NCBI RefSeq assembly: GCF_003121485.1
Contig: NZ_QAVX01000003.1
Coordinates: 44,299 to 108,298, forward strand
Direction of reading: 5' to 3'
DNA length: 64,000 bases
Origin: Dyella sp. C11
GTDB taxonomy: Bacteria > Pseudomonadota > Gammaproteobacteria > Xanthomonadales > Rhodanobacteraceae
The translations under genes and the position numbers were made by a program. The notes under the pieces are model-generated. The model had not been told where the DNA came from. It searched no databases and was given only the letters and a program-made list of their open reading frames with translations. This document shows positions 21,213-29,591 of the stretch, one piece after another. Within the stretch, counting starts at the first letter, position 1. Every line of letters begins with the position of its first letter.

Positions 21213-22316
21213 TCAAAGCCCACTCCGCGCAAATTGCTCACTTCCATACCGGCTTTCCGATGTCTGGCTGGAAACCACACGCGCTTCCACCACACGCAGC
21301 GGGCGAACCTCGGCCATCTCCGGCGCCGGCAAGTCATGTTCTTCCATCACCACCGGATGAAAATTGTTCCTGCGCCACAGGTTCGGCGTCGTTCCCGTGA
21401 AACGCTTGAATACGGTGGTGAAGTGAGCCTGCGTGCAGAAGCCCACGTCGAGGGCAATGTCGATCAGTGAACGCTGTGTCGTTGCCAGCAACGTCTTGGC
21501 GCGGTCAATGCGGCACTGGAGCAAGTAGTCGTGCGGGCGTTGTCCGGTGGCCACGCGGAACTGCGCGGCGAAATGCATGGACGACAGTCCGGCGGCAGAG
21601 GCCATGTTCGCCAGCGAGACGGATTCGCCCAGGTGCGCTTGCACGTAGTCATGCACGCGCTGCAAACGCCAGCGGGGCAGGGCGATGCGACGGGGCTGGT
21701 CGCCGTGCAGGTGGGCTTGCGCCAGTAAATGGAAATAACGCGTGACAATGGGTGCGGCCACGCGCTCGGCGTACTGCCAGCCACACATCTTGTCGTCGGC
21801 GGCGAGCAGGGCGCGCCCCAATTGCTCGATCACGGTGTCCTGCGACAGGTGCGTCGGCGACGGATTGGCCAGCAGGTGCAACGAATCGGCAGCGACGGCC
21901 ATGCGGCGCATGAAGGCTTCCGACAGGTGCAGGTGCAGGATTTCACACGGCGACTCAAAGCGCGCGCGCAACTGTTGTCCCGGCGGGCTCATGTGGAAGC
22001 TGCCCGAGCGCAGTTCGCCGTGGTGCACGTCCTGCGCATCGGTGGTGAGCGCAAGCTGCGTGGGGCGCATGAAGATGCTCGCCACGTAGTAGCCGTGCGG
22101 ACTCTGCGCGGCATGTTCGCGCGGCGTGGCGCGGTGATCGGACCAGTGCGAAGCGACGACCGGATGACCGGCGCGCTCGACGTCCACGTCCGGCCGGCGC
22201 CAGTCGCTTTCGCGATGAACGGCATGGGCGTGACGCGACGCGGTTGTCTGTGCGTGGCGGTGGATGCGGTGCCGGCCGGCAATGGACGGCGCCTTCGGTG
22301 CGTTGATCGGATGCAT
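21213..22316 (-). CDS. AraC family transcriptional regulator
   Basis: A 367-residue regulator. The C-terminal double helix-turn-helix (about 220-320) is clear: LGESVSLANMASAAGLSSMH, then RIDRAKTLLATTQRSLIDIA and LDVGFCTQAHFTTVFKRFTG, the standard AraC/XylS signature. The N-terminal 200 residues include a cupin-like sensing region (GELRSGSFHMSPPGQQLRAR) and a His/Arg-rich first 60 residues. GGGAGGAAAGGACAG precedes the ATG. The target is unknown. It is divergent from the first DUF3300 gene across an AT-rich 496 bp spacer with several palindromes, so autoregulation or control of that gene is plausible. Confidence 0.87.
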   Translation of the reverse strand: MHPINAPKAPSIAGRHRIHRHAQTTASRHAHAVHRESDWRRPDVDVERAGHPVVASHWSDHRATPREHAAQSPHGYYVASIFMRPTQLALTTDAQDVHHGELRSGSFHMSPPGQQLRARFESPCEILHLHLSEAFMRRMAVAADSLHLLANPSPTHLSQDTVIEQLGRALLAADDKMCGWQYAERVAAPIVTRYFHLLAQAHLHGDQPRRIALPRWRLQRVHDYVQAHLGESVSLANMASAAGLSSMHFAAQFRVATGQRPHDYLLQCRIDRAKTLLATTQRSLIDIALDVGFCTQAHFTTVFKRFTGTTPNLWRRNNFHPVVMEEHDLPAPEMAEVRPLRVVEARVVSSQTSESRYGSEQFARSGL

Positions 22317-22812
22317 CTGTCCTTTCCTCCCAAGGCGGACAAGTCATCAGGACCCCTGTCGGTCATTGCCTATTGATTGGATCAATGTTGCATGACGGTG
22401 CGCATCGTATGCATACAATTTTTCAAAGTCAACGAGAAATTTGGCCTATGCCTCTTTGTCGTCGAAGGAAGGAAAACCCGTATTTGTACGGGTAAACAAG
22501 CGTTTTAACGAGTTTTGCATACGGCCTCGTATGGCGCGGGAAGCCTTGGCAATTGTATGTATTTGGCGATGACTCACGTTCTGGGCGGCCCAGGCCGGCG
22601 TTGCTATAGGTGCAAATTCACGCCAGCCAAAGGCGCAGCCAGGGAGGCGATACAGCTACGCGCCGTGCGTTTTCGAAATGAATCCTGCGTAGCGGGAAAA
22701 GGGGGTGCGATCCGGAAAGTGATGCCCTGAGGCCGGTGGAACACTGCGCGCCATCCGGACTGGCAGCGCCACGACGTGCCGGCGGAACCATCCACCTTCT
22801 CGGGACATTCCC
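22317..22812. promoter_or_regulatory. AT-rich divergent spacer with palindromes (AraC / DUF3300)
   Basis: No gene is seen. The part nearest araC (22370-22560) is clearly AT-richer than its surroundings. It holds a perfect GTATGCATAC palindrome (22407-22416), an ACCCGTA-TTTG-TACGGGT hairpin (22476-22493) and CATACG-GCCT-CGTATG (22518-22533). The first and third share CATAC/GTATG half-sites. A separate GCTACGC (22655-22661) pairs with GCGTAGC (22687-22693). These are candidate operators for the AraC protein or others. Confidence 0.5.
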
Positions 22813-24219
22813 ATGATCAGCAAGAACACAACCCATGCACTGACCGCGATGGCATGCGCGGTTGGGCTGGCCGCGTCTGCCATGCAGGCGACGGCCGACG
22901 ATGTCACGGCTACGGCATCGCAGCCCGTGACGGCATCCGCGGCTGCTGCAGCCCCGGCACCTGCGTTGATGACGTCGGATCAGCTGGATTCACTGGTCGC
23001 GCCCATTGCGTTGTACCCCGATGCCCTGGTCGCCCAGTGCCTCAACGCCTCGACGTTTCCCGATCAGGTGTCGATGGCCAACGACTGGCTGAGTGGTCAT
23101 GGCGACCTGACGGGCGCCAGCCTGACATCCGCCGTGAACGCGCAAACCTGGGACCCCAGCGTCAAGGCACTCCCGCAATTCCCCAGCGTGTTGTCCGACC
23201 TGGCGCAGAACCTGTCGTGGACGTCCAGCCTTGGCCAGGCGTATCACTACCAGCCGACCGACGTGATGGTGGCGGTGCAGGCGATGCGTGCCAAGGCTCA
23301 GGCGGCCGGCACGCTGAAATCGACGCCGCAGATCCAGGTGATCCAGCAGGCGCCGCAGACCATCGTGATCCAGCCGGCGAATCCGCAGGTGGTGTACGTG
23401 CCGCAGTACAACCCGACCATGGTGTACGGCGCGCCTTATGTGCTGCCGTACTACTACCGTCCCGCGTATGTCGCCGCTGCACCCGTGGTGACGTTTGGCG
23501 CGGGCGTGTTCGTGGGCGCAGGCTTCAGCGCGGGCATCGGCATCGTCGGTGGCGGCGGTGGTTTCCACTGGGGCTTCAACGCGTGGAACGTCAACTGGGG
23601 CGGCGGTGGTGGCGGCACGGTGATCTACAACCACACCACGTACATCAACAAGAGCGTGAACATCTGGAACGGCAACCGCTATTCGTACAACGGTTACCGT
23701 CCGTGGGGCCCGGGCCCGCACGGCCCGTGGCCTTATGGCCCGCACCCCTACGGTTATGGCCCGCCGCGGCCGGGCAGCGCAGCCATGCAGCGCTACGACA
23801 ACCATCTCGCCAACAAGTACACCGCTGACGGTGGCGACACCTGGCGCAACGATGGCTACGGCCCGCGCGGCTCCGGCCGGTGGGCGCCGGGTAGTCCGGC
23901 CATGCAGCACTACGACAACCGCATGGCCAACCGTTACCCGGCTGATGGCGGCGATACCTGGAAGCACGGCGGATACGGCCCGATGGGCGCTGCGCGCGAA
24001 GGTTTTGGTGCCAACGGCGACGGCTATCGCCACGACCCGGAGGCCGAGGGCATGCGCGATGGCAATGCCGACCACTTCAATTCCTTCGCTGGCAACCGTG
24101 CGCGCTCCGGCTGGAGCGGCAACGGCGCTTCGAGCCGCGCAGAGAGCTTCCGCGGTCACACCAGCATGGCGCACATGCGCGCGCCTTCCTTCCACGAAGG
24201 CGGTGGCCGACGCCGTTGA
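22813..24219 (+). CDS. DUF3300 domain-containing exported protein (first copy)
   Basis: A 468-residue secreted or envelope protein. The N-terminal signal sequence ends near AMQATA. The DUF3300 core (about 53-235) runs from LDSLVAPIALYPDALVAQCL through WDPSVKALPQFPSVL to NPQVVYVPQYNPTMVYG. It continues into a Gly-rich hydrophobic stretch (VTFGAGVFVGAGFSAGIGIV). The C-terminal half is low complexity, rich in Gly, Asn, Tyr and Pro, with a repeated unit: AMQRYDNHLANKYTADGGDT and then AMQHYDNRMANRYPADGGDT. DUF3300 has no established function. The next gene, 43 bp downstream, is a DUF2950 protein; the same pair occurs again at 28162-30494. Confidence 0.88.
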   Translation: MISKNTTHALTAMACAVGLAASAMQATADDVTATASQPVTASAAAAAPAPALMTSDQLDSLVAPIALYPDALVAQCLNASTFPDQVSMANDWLSGHGDLTGASLTSAVNAQTWDPSVKALPQFPSVLSDLAQNLSWTSSLGQAYHYQPTDVMVAVQAMRAKAQAAGTLKSTPQIQVIQQAPQTIVIQPANPQVVYVPQYNPTMVYGAPYVLPYYYRPAYVAAAPVVTFGAGVFVGAGFSAGIGIVGGGGGFHWGFNAWNVNWGGGGGGTVIYNHTTYINKSVNIWNGNRYSYNGYRPWGPGPHGPWPYGPHPYGYGPPRPGSAAMQRYDNHLANKYTADGGDTWRNDGYGPRGSGRWAPGSPAMQHYDNRMANRYPADGGDTWKHGGYGPMGAAREGFGANGDGYRHDPEAEGMRDGNADHFNSFAGNRARSGWSGNGASSRAESFRGHTSMAHMRAPSFHEGGGRRR

Positions 24220-24262
24220 GCCCGGCCACCACGCCATCCAACCTCACCTTTGAAGGCACACC

Positions 24263-25195
24263 ATGAATTCCATGCTCTTTCGCTCCCATGCCTCCACGGT
24301 TGCACCGCGTGTCGTTTGCGGTCTCGCCATGGCTATCGCTGCCACGCTGGGCCTATGCCAGTCGGGTACCGCGTTCGCCCAATCCATGCCGCAGTACTTC
24401 GCCACGCCGGAACAGGCCGGGCGTGCGTTGGTGGATGCCGTGCGTACCAACGACGATCCGATGATCGCCTCCATCCTCGGGCCGGATGGCGTATCGGCCT
24501 TGCATAGCGGCGACACCAACGAAGATGCGAGCGCGCAGAAGGCCTTTGTGCGGAAATACGACGCCATGCATCGCTGGGCCATGCTGGACGATGGCAGCGA
24601 AGTGCTCTACGTCGGCGCCGACAACTACGCCTATCCCTTCCCGCTGAAGAAGGACGGCGACGCCGGTTGGCGCTTCGACGGCCTCGCCGGTACGGATGAA
24701 ATCATCGCCCGCCGCATCGGCAGCCACGAACTGCTGGCCATGGACGCCGTCAGCGCCATGGCGCAGGCCGAAGAGGGCTACAGGGAGCGGGAGCATCAGT
24801 ACACCGCGCGCATTATCAGCAAGCCTGGCACGCACGATGGTCTCTACTGGGCTGCTGCGGACGGCGAAATGGAAAGTCCGCTGGGCAACCTGCGCAACCT
24901 GCAGGCGTGCCCGACGTGCGCCGAAGGCAGCCAGGTCTTCGATGGTTATGTGTTCCGCGTCATCGCCGCCAAACAGGATGGCAAGAACACCACCTCTTAC
25001 ATGGCCAACGGAAAGATGACAGGTGGCTTTGCCGTGGTCGCCACGCCGGTGGCGTATGGCGATACCGGCATCATGAGCTTCCTGATCGATCGCGACGGCG
25101 TGCTCTACGAAAAGAACCTCGGCACCACGGGCAGCAAGCAATTGGCGACCATGCAGGCCTACGACCCCAAGGACGGCTGGACCGTCGCGGAATAA
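24263..25195 (+). CDS. DUF2950 domain-containing exported protein (first copy)
   Basis: A 310-residue protein with a signal sequence (hydrophobic VVCGLAMAIAATLGLCQSGTAFA, cleavage near AFA-QS). The mature part is one DUF2950 domain: FATPEQAGRALVDAVRTNDD, then AFVRKYDAMHRW, GWRFDGLAGTDEIIARRIG, KPGTHDGLYW, ESPLGNL, and GYVFRVIAAK followed by GYGDTGIM-like AYGDTGIMSFLIDRDGVLYE. Function is unknown; the fold is probably periplasmic. GAAGG lies before the ATG. It pairs with the upstream DUF3300 gene and is similar to the second copy at 29592-30494, with an extra CPTC insertion (about 213-216). Confidence 0.88.
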   Translation: MNSMLFRSHASTVAPRVVCGLAMAIAATLGLCQSGTAFAQSMPQYFATPEQAGRALVDAVRTNDDPMIASILGPDGVSALHSGDTNEDASAQKAFVRKYDAMHRWAMLDDGSEVLYVGADNYAYPFPLKKDGDAGWRFDGLAGTDEIIARRIGSHELLAMDAVSAMAQAEEGYREREHQYTARIISKPGTHDGLYWAAADGEMESPLGNLRNLQACPTCAEGSQVFDGYVFRVIAAKQDGKNTTSYMANGKMTGGFAVVATPVAYGDTGIMSFLIDRDGVLYEKNLGTTGSKQLATMQAYDPKDGWTVAE

Positions 25196-25503
25196 GCGCG
25201 CGGGACATGCTGCATGCTGTGGCGGCGCTCAGTGATGGCACCGCCACAGCGAGGTCATTCGAAGATCGCATAGGTGCTGAGCCCCACGCACTGTGGGTCC
25301 GAAAGACCAAAAAACAGCGCACGCGGCCGGCAGGCCGTCGTGCGCGATCATCGGCCAGGCGCAGCGTGGGCCGTTCGTCCATGCAGCCTTGCAGGCTTTG
25401 ACGTCGATAGGCAGTGATTGTCGTCAGGGATTTGCCCGCGCGCTACCGGACATGCATGCGTAACGCGCGGTACTTCGCGTGCGAAGACGCAAAGGGCTTC
25501 CGC
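25196..25503. other. Intergenic region with one long-loop hairpin
   Basis: No gene is seen in these 308 bp between the convergent DUF2950 and rubredoxin genes. GCTGTGGCGG (25216-25225) and CCGCCACAGC (25241-25250) form a perfect 10 bp stem with a 15-base loop 20 bp after the DUF2950 stop. It has no T-run but may act as a transcript end. Confidence 0.45.
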
Positions 25504-25719
25504 TCAGAACTCGGCGAGCACGCAGTACGCCTTCTGGTAGATCACTTCCACCGATTCGAACGATGACCTGCCGGCGCCGCAGTCGGGGCAGCGCCAGTTC
25601 ATGGGAATGTCTTCCCATGGCGTGCCCGCAGGAATGCCGATGGACGGACAGCCCTTCGAGGCTTCGTACAGTCGGCCGCAACAGGTGCACAGCACGCCAT
25701 CAGCGCAGGCAGGGGTCAT
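25504..25719 (-). CDS. rubredoxin
   Basis: A 71-residue one-iron electron carrier. The iron ligands are C11/C14 (CTCCG) and C44/C47 (CPDCG) with the usual 29-residue gap. The body GIPAGTPWEDIPMNWRCPDC is textbook rubredoxin. Extra cysteines lie at 5, 13, 24 and 66. A C-terminal extension (VEVIYQKAYCVLAEF) of about 15 residues goes beyond the normal domain. GGGAG precedes the ATG. Its redox partner is not visible nearby. It sits between the first DUF3300-DUF2950 pair and the membrane protein gene, apparently as a single gene. Confidence 0.9.
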   Translation of the reverse strand: MTPACADGVLCTCCGRLYEASKGCPSIGIPAGTPWEDIPMNWRCPDCGAGRSSFESVEVIYQKAYCVLAEF

Positions 25720-25874
25720 GGTGGTTACTCCCGGATGAGAAGCCTGCGTCGATCAGCAAAAGCCGTAGCGTGCGCGAGGCGTTGATTCGGGAGCATTTTC
25801 GGTGGCTGCGAGCCACGCCATTTGCTCGTCCGCACGTTCCTTTTCAGAACGCACGGTGGCCTGGATTCCAGCCG

Positions 25875-27044
25875 TCAGACCACCAGCTTCAGCAGTTGCC
25901 CCAGGATCACTTTGGCCGGAATCACCGTCAGCCAGATGGGTGCAAAAGGAACAAGCGCCGCCACGGCGAGTGAAATGGCGGCACGCGGGTCGAACAGCAC
26001 GGGGCGCATGGCATAGACGTTGGCCACCACGCTGTACAGATCCGTCGTGGAGGAAAAATCCGGCTTCTCCAGCGACTCGCCATCGACGGTGCTCTCGGGA
26101 ACCAGCCACTTGTTCTCGAACTGCATGCCGAGACGGCTGGCCAGTGCACCGTATTCGAACACGCCGCGCCGCCACGTCATCAGCAGCGTGCGGCCAAACA
26201 CCAGGGGCGGGCTGATGAAGATGACCACGACGATGATGGCTGTCACGATGGGCGTGGCCGGGTGGTCGGTGGGATTCAGGCCGAAGTGAAACACCTCGTT
26301 GGCGAATGTTCCTGCAGCGATGATGCCGATGGCCAGCGCCAATGACGCAAACATGCGCGGCGAGAAGGCCACGAATTGCAGCCCCGCGGCCTTGTCGGGG
26401 TGTGACGCGATCAGGTGAAGATTCATGTGCGCCACCTGGCGCAGGAACCGTATCCAGACGCCTACGCGCCACACCCAGCTGAGCAGCAGCCCCAGCAGCA
26501 GGGGCAGGCTGACCAGCATGTGCCACCATCCCGCCAACGACAGTCGCGATGCGGGACCGCTGTAGTACCAGGCAGGAAACAGATTGGGACTAACGGTAAC
26601 CGCAATGGCGATGGCGATGGCATAGACCACGATCGTCATGCCCGCCGATGGCCAGATGCCCACGCTCAGTTGCCGCGTGGAATGAATGGCATCTTCGAAG
26701 CGTTGCCGATCCGAGTCGTCGATGATGCGTGACGTCACGAAGTGGTGCGCCGTGAAATCCAGTCGGGGAAGAATGATGTACTCGGACAGGATGAGAATGG
26801 GCACGGCGAGAAGAAAGCGCGCGTGCACTGCCACATCGGTCAGGAAGACGAGCACCAGTTCCTCATGCCCGCTCAGCAACGACTGGGCGGCACACAGCAG
26901 GGCAAGAGGAATCCAGGCAATACCGACGGCGAGCAGCACGCGTCGAAGTGCCTGGGCGCGGTGTTCGGGCTTGATCAGCCGAAGCCGGCGAAGCACGCGA
27001 ACATGCTTGGGTTCCTCGAAAATGCTCTGCTCGGTTTCGCTCAC
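25875..27044 (-). CDS. multi-pass membrane protein of unknown function
   Basis: A 389-residue protein with about seven hydrophobic segments (near residues 36-60, 72-92, 137-155, 172-195, 227-247, 268-290 and 355-385). A cytosolic-type N-terminus is rich in charged residues (EEPKHVRVLRRLRLIKPEHR). Between helices are KPDFSSTTDLYSVVANVYAM and HPDKAAGLQFVAFSPRMFAS, with no catalytic motif I know. It starts at GTG with GGGAG eight bases upstream. It follows the outer-membrane protein gene on the same strand by 34 bp, so both may share a transcript and the shared operator region at 27990-28076. I do not recognise the family. Confidence 0.8.
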   Translation of the reverse strand: MSETEQSIFEEPKHVRVLRRLRLIKPEHRAQALRRVLLAVGIAWIPLALLCAAQSLLSGHEELVLVFLTDVAVHARFLLAVPILILSEYIILPRLDFTAHHFVTSRIIDDSDRQRFEDAIHSTRQLSVGIWPSAGMTIVVYAIAIAIAVTVSPNLFPAWYYSGPASRLSLAGWWHMLVSLPLLLGLLLSWVWRVGVWIRFLRQVAHMNLHLIASHPDKAAGLQFVAFSPRMFASLALAIGIIAAGTFANEVFHFGLNPTDHPATPIVTAIIVVVIFISPPLVFGRTLLMTWRRGVFEYGALASRLGMQFENKWLVPESTVDGESLEKPDFSSTTDLYSVVANVYAMRPVLFDPRAAISLAVAALVPFAPIWLTVIPAKVILGQLLKLVV

Positions 27045-27078
27045 CGTGGCCGCTCCCGGATGGTGAAGCTGTGGATGT

Positions 27079-27927
27079 TCAGAAGTGCCAGGTCAGGGAA
27101 AGTGCGGGCCCACTCAGCTCCACGCTCTTGAGAAAATCGTCGCCGCTGTTCTTCTTGTATTCCACGTCGCGGTAGTTGAGCGCGATATCGCCCCAGTGGA
27201 ACGCGTAGGCCACGCCAACCATCAGTTGATACGTGTTGTCAGAGCCACCCGCACCTACGTCGGCGTAATACGGGAAGAACCAGTTGCTGCCCGCGAATGG
27301 CGACCAGCGCCCGCGGATGCCGACGATGCCGTCCGTGACATGCGTCTGGTTGTTGAGGTGGCCACTGTTGGCAATGTCCAGGCGACCGCCGTTGCCTGTG
27401 GCGTTGAAATTCCAGTTCAGGTTGCCCTTGAGCCACAGGTAACGCACGCCGAAGACCAGGTCGATGTAACCCTGCTGGCCATGCGCCATGGTGTAAAGGC
27501 CGGCGAAGTTCACCATGCCGCCTTTCATGTTCCAGTTCGTATCGAGGTTTGCATTGGCACCGATGCGTTCGCCGCCAATGCTGGCGAAGCGGCCTTTTTC
27601 GTTGGAGAACTTCACCCAATCGAAGTCGCCGTAAAAGCCCCAGTCGCCCTTGCGAACGGTGCCGTCGATCATGAAGGCGCCACTGAGGTAATCAAAAATG
27701 CTTTTGTTCGTCTTCGAATCCACGGTGCCGCCGCCGTTGGGCAACTGATACCGGGTCTGGGCGCTGATGCCGGGCAGCCATCCATACGGCTGGATGCTGC
27801 CGTGCCAGTCACCGTCCCAATAATCGGGCGTATCGGCTTTCGCCGTGGTTGCAGCAAGGCAGGCCAGGATGGCTGCGCACATGGCGACACGTGAGGTGGC
27901 AGTGCGTGTGAACGCGACGCGGGACAT
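27079..27927 (-). CDS. outer-membrane beta-barrel protein of unknown function
   Basis: About 282 residues. The signal sequence (AMCAAILACLAATTAKA) is followed by DTPDYWDGDWHGSIQPYGWLP, then alternating hydrophobic/polar strands rich in Tyr, Trp and Gly (GDWGFYGDFDWVKFS, GYIDLVFGVRYLWLKGNLNW, YQLMVGVAYAFHWGDIALNY). It ends LSLTWHF, with the terminal Phe used for barrel assembly by Bam. The ATG at 27927 is preferred to one at 27936 because AGAAAGGA is then well spaced. It is divergent from the second DUF3300 gene; two related operator-like sites lie 63-95 bp before its start. Function unknown. Confidence 0.85.
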   Translation of the reverse strand: MSRVAFTRTATSRVAMCAAILACLAATTAKADTPDYWDGDWHGSIQPYGWLPGISAQTRYQLPNGGGTVDSKTNKSIFDYLSGAFMIDGTVRKGDWGFYGDFDWVKFSNEKGRFASIGGERIGANANLDTNWNMKGGMVNFAGLYTMAHGQQGYIDLVFGVRYLWLKGNLNWNFNATGNGGRLDIANSGHLNNQTHVTDGIVGIRGRWSPFAGSNWFFPYYADVGAGGSDNTYQLMVGVAYAFHWGDIALNYRDVEYKKNSGDDFLKSVELSGPALSLTWHF

Positions 27928-27989
27928 GGCTTGCATCCTTTCTTGGGTGGTCCCGGATATGGTCGTGCCGCTTACGTCCTTGGCCCAGC

Positions 27990-28076
27990 GAACTACTACC
28001 TAGCGTGAGTCGGTAAATCTACGGGCATCGGTGTTCAGGCTGACGCGTAACTGTCCGCCTAGGTAGTTTTACTGGA
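27990..28076. promoter_or_regulatory. Cluster of GTA-N4-TAC-type sites between OMP and DUF3300-2
   Basis: Three related 14 bp sites: GAACTACTACCTAG (27990-28003), GTAGATTTACCGAC on the minus strand (28009-28022) and GTAGTTTTACTGGA (28063-28076). The last two fit the consensus GTA-G-W-TT-TAC also found at 30533, 33493 and 35862. In addition ACTACCTAG (27995-28003) and CTAGGTAGT (28059-28067) form a perfect 9 bp inverted repeat facing both divergent genes. These are likely binding sites for the local NarL-type regulators (inference). Confidence 0.6.
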
Positions 28077-28161
28077 ATTGCTTCCGCATAAATGCAGTGG
28101 TCAACCCGTTGCATGAAGGCTCAAGCTGATATGAGCGAGTGAGCTGCATGGGAGCAGCACC

Positions 28162-29580
28162 ATGAAGACGACAAGGCAACACGGAATCTGGCGAGCCTGC
28201 CTGCTGTGCTTGTTGTGCGCGCCGCTGGGCATGGTCATGCCGCTGGCTGCGCAGAACGCCCCGGCTGGCGCGCAGGGAAGCACGCAAGCGGAACAGAAGA
28301 TCTACAACAACCAGCAGCTCGACCAGATGCTTGCGCCGGTGGCCCTGTATCCGGATGCGCTGCTGTCGCAGGTACTGATGGCTTGCACTTATCCGAGCAA
28401 CGTCGCCGATGCCGCGGCGTGGTCGGCCGCGCATCCCAAGACGCAGGGCGATGACGCGGTGAAACAGGTGTCCAGCCAGCCGTGGGACCCCAGTGTGCAG
28501 TCGCTGGTCGCGTTTCCCCAGGTGTTGGCCCAGATGAAGCAGCAGCCCGAATGGGTGCAGAACGTAGGCGATGCGTTCCTTGCGCAACCCGATGACGTCA
28601 TGGCGTCCGTGCAGCGCTTGCGCGCGCAGGCGCAGAAGGCCGGCAACCTCAAGTCGAACGATCAGCAGAAGGTGGTGGTGGAACAGGCGCCGCCCAGTTC
28701 CAGCGCCGGCACCACGGTGATCCAGATCGAGCCGAGCAACCCTCAAGTGGTTTACGTGCCCACGTACAACCCCACGGTGGTGTACGGCACGTGGGCGTAT
28801 CCCAGCTATCCGCCGCCTTACTGGCCGCCACCGCCGGGGTATGCGTACCCGGTGGCGTCGGGTCTCGCTGCAGGTCTCGCCTTCGGCGCGGGCATCGCGA
28901 TTTCCAACTCGTTGTGGGGTGGCTTCGACTGGGGACACAACGACGTCAACATCAATGTCAATCGCTACAACAACATCAACGTGAACCATCGCATCAGCGG
29001 CAACGGCAACGTGGGCTGGAATCACAACCCCGATTTCCGGCGCGGCACGCCTTATCGCGACAACGGCAGTCGCCAGCGCTACGGGCAGGGTGTGGGCGGT
29101 GCAGCGCAACGCCAGCAATTCCGCGGTGGCAATGACGCCAATCGTCAACGTGCACTGCAAAGCTTCGATCGTTCGACCAACAACGGCTCGTCCATGGCCG
29201 CACGTCGTGGTGCGGGTGAAACGGGCGCCGCGTTGAATCGACCGGCAGGTGGCAATCGAGGCGGCCAGGGCGTGGATCGCGGCAACATCGGTCAACGCGG
29301 GAATGCTGGCCAGGAGCGTGGGAAGATCGGTGGCCAGATCCGCGGCAACATCGGTGGCGAAACGCGTGGCAACTTCAGCGGAGGCAATCGCGAATCCGCT
29401 GGGCCCAGGAACAACGCAGTCAGTGGCCAGCGTTCACCCGGTGGCTCCAGCGGACAGTTCAATCGCGGGCAGGCGAGCCAGCGCTCGATGTCGAACTACC
29501 ATGGTGGCGGAGCGGCCGCAGGCCGGCAGATGTCCCGTCCCGCTCCCAGCCGCGCGGGCGGCGGGTTCCACCGTCGTTGA
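28162..29580 (+). CDS. DUF3300 domain-containing exported protein (second copy)
   Basis: A 472-residue homologue of the protein at 22813. The signal sequence (ACLLCLLCAPLGMVMPLAAQ) leads to the DUF3300 core: LDQMLAPVALYPDALLSQVL, WDPSVQSLVAFPQVLAQM, QPDDVMASVQRLRAQAQKAG, NPQVVYVPTYNPTVVYG. A Pro-rich stretch (SYPPPYWPPPPGY) is followed by a hydrophobic Gly/Ala segment. The C-terminal half differs from copy 1: Asn/Arg/Gly-rich repeats such as RGNIGQRGNAGQERGKIGGQ. GGGAG lies before the ATG. The shared operator-like site ends 85 bp upstream. The DUF2950 gene follows after 11 bp, so both are one operon. Confidence 0.88.
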   Translation: MKTTRQHGIWRACLLCLLCAPLGMVMPLAAQNAPAGAQGSTQAEQKIYNNQQLDQMLAPVALYPDALLSQVLMACTYPSNVADAAAWSAAHPKTQGDDAVKQVSSQPWDPSVQSLVAFPQVLAQMKQQPEWVQNVGDAFLAQPDDVMASVQRLRAQAQKAGNLKSNDQQKVVVEQAPPSSSAGTTVIQIEPSNPQVVYVPTYNPTVVYGTWAYPSYPPPYWPPPPGYAYPVASGLAAGLAFGAGIAISNSLWGGFDWGHNDVNINVNRYNNINVNHRISGNGNVGWNHNPDFRRGTPYRDNGSRQRYGQGVGGAAQRQQFRGGNDANRQRALQSFDRSTNNGSSMAARRGAGETGAALNRPAGGNRGGQGVDRGNIGQRGNAGQERGKIGGQIRGNIGGETRGNFSGGNRESAGPRNNAVSGQRSPGGSSGQFNRGQASQRSMSNYHGGGAAAGRQMSRPAPSRAGGGFHRR

Positions 29581-29591
29581 GGAGCCAGGGC

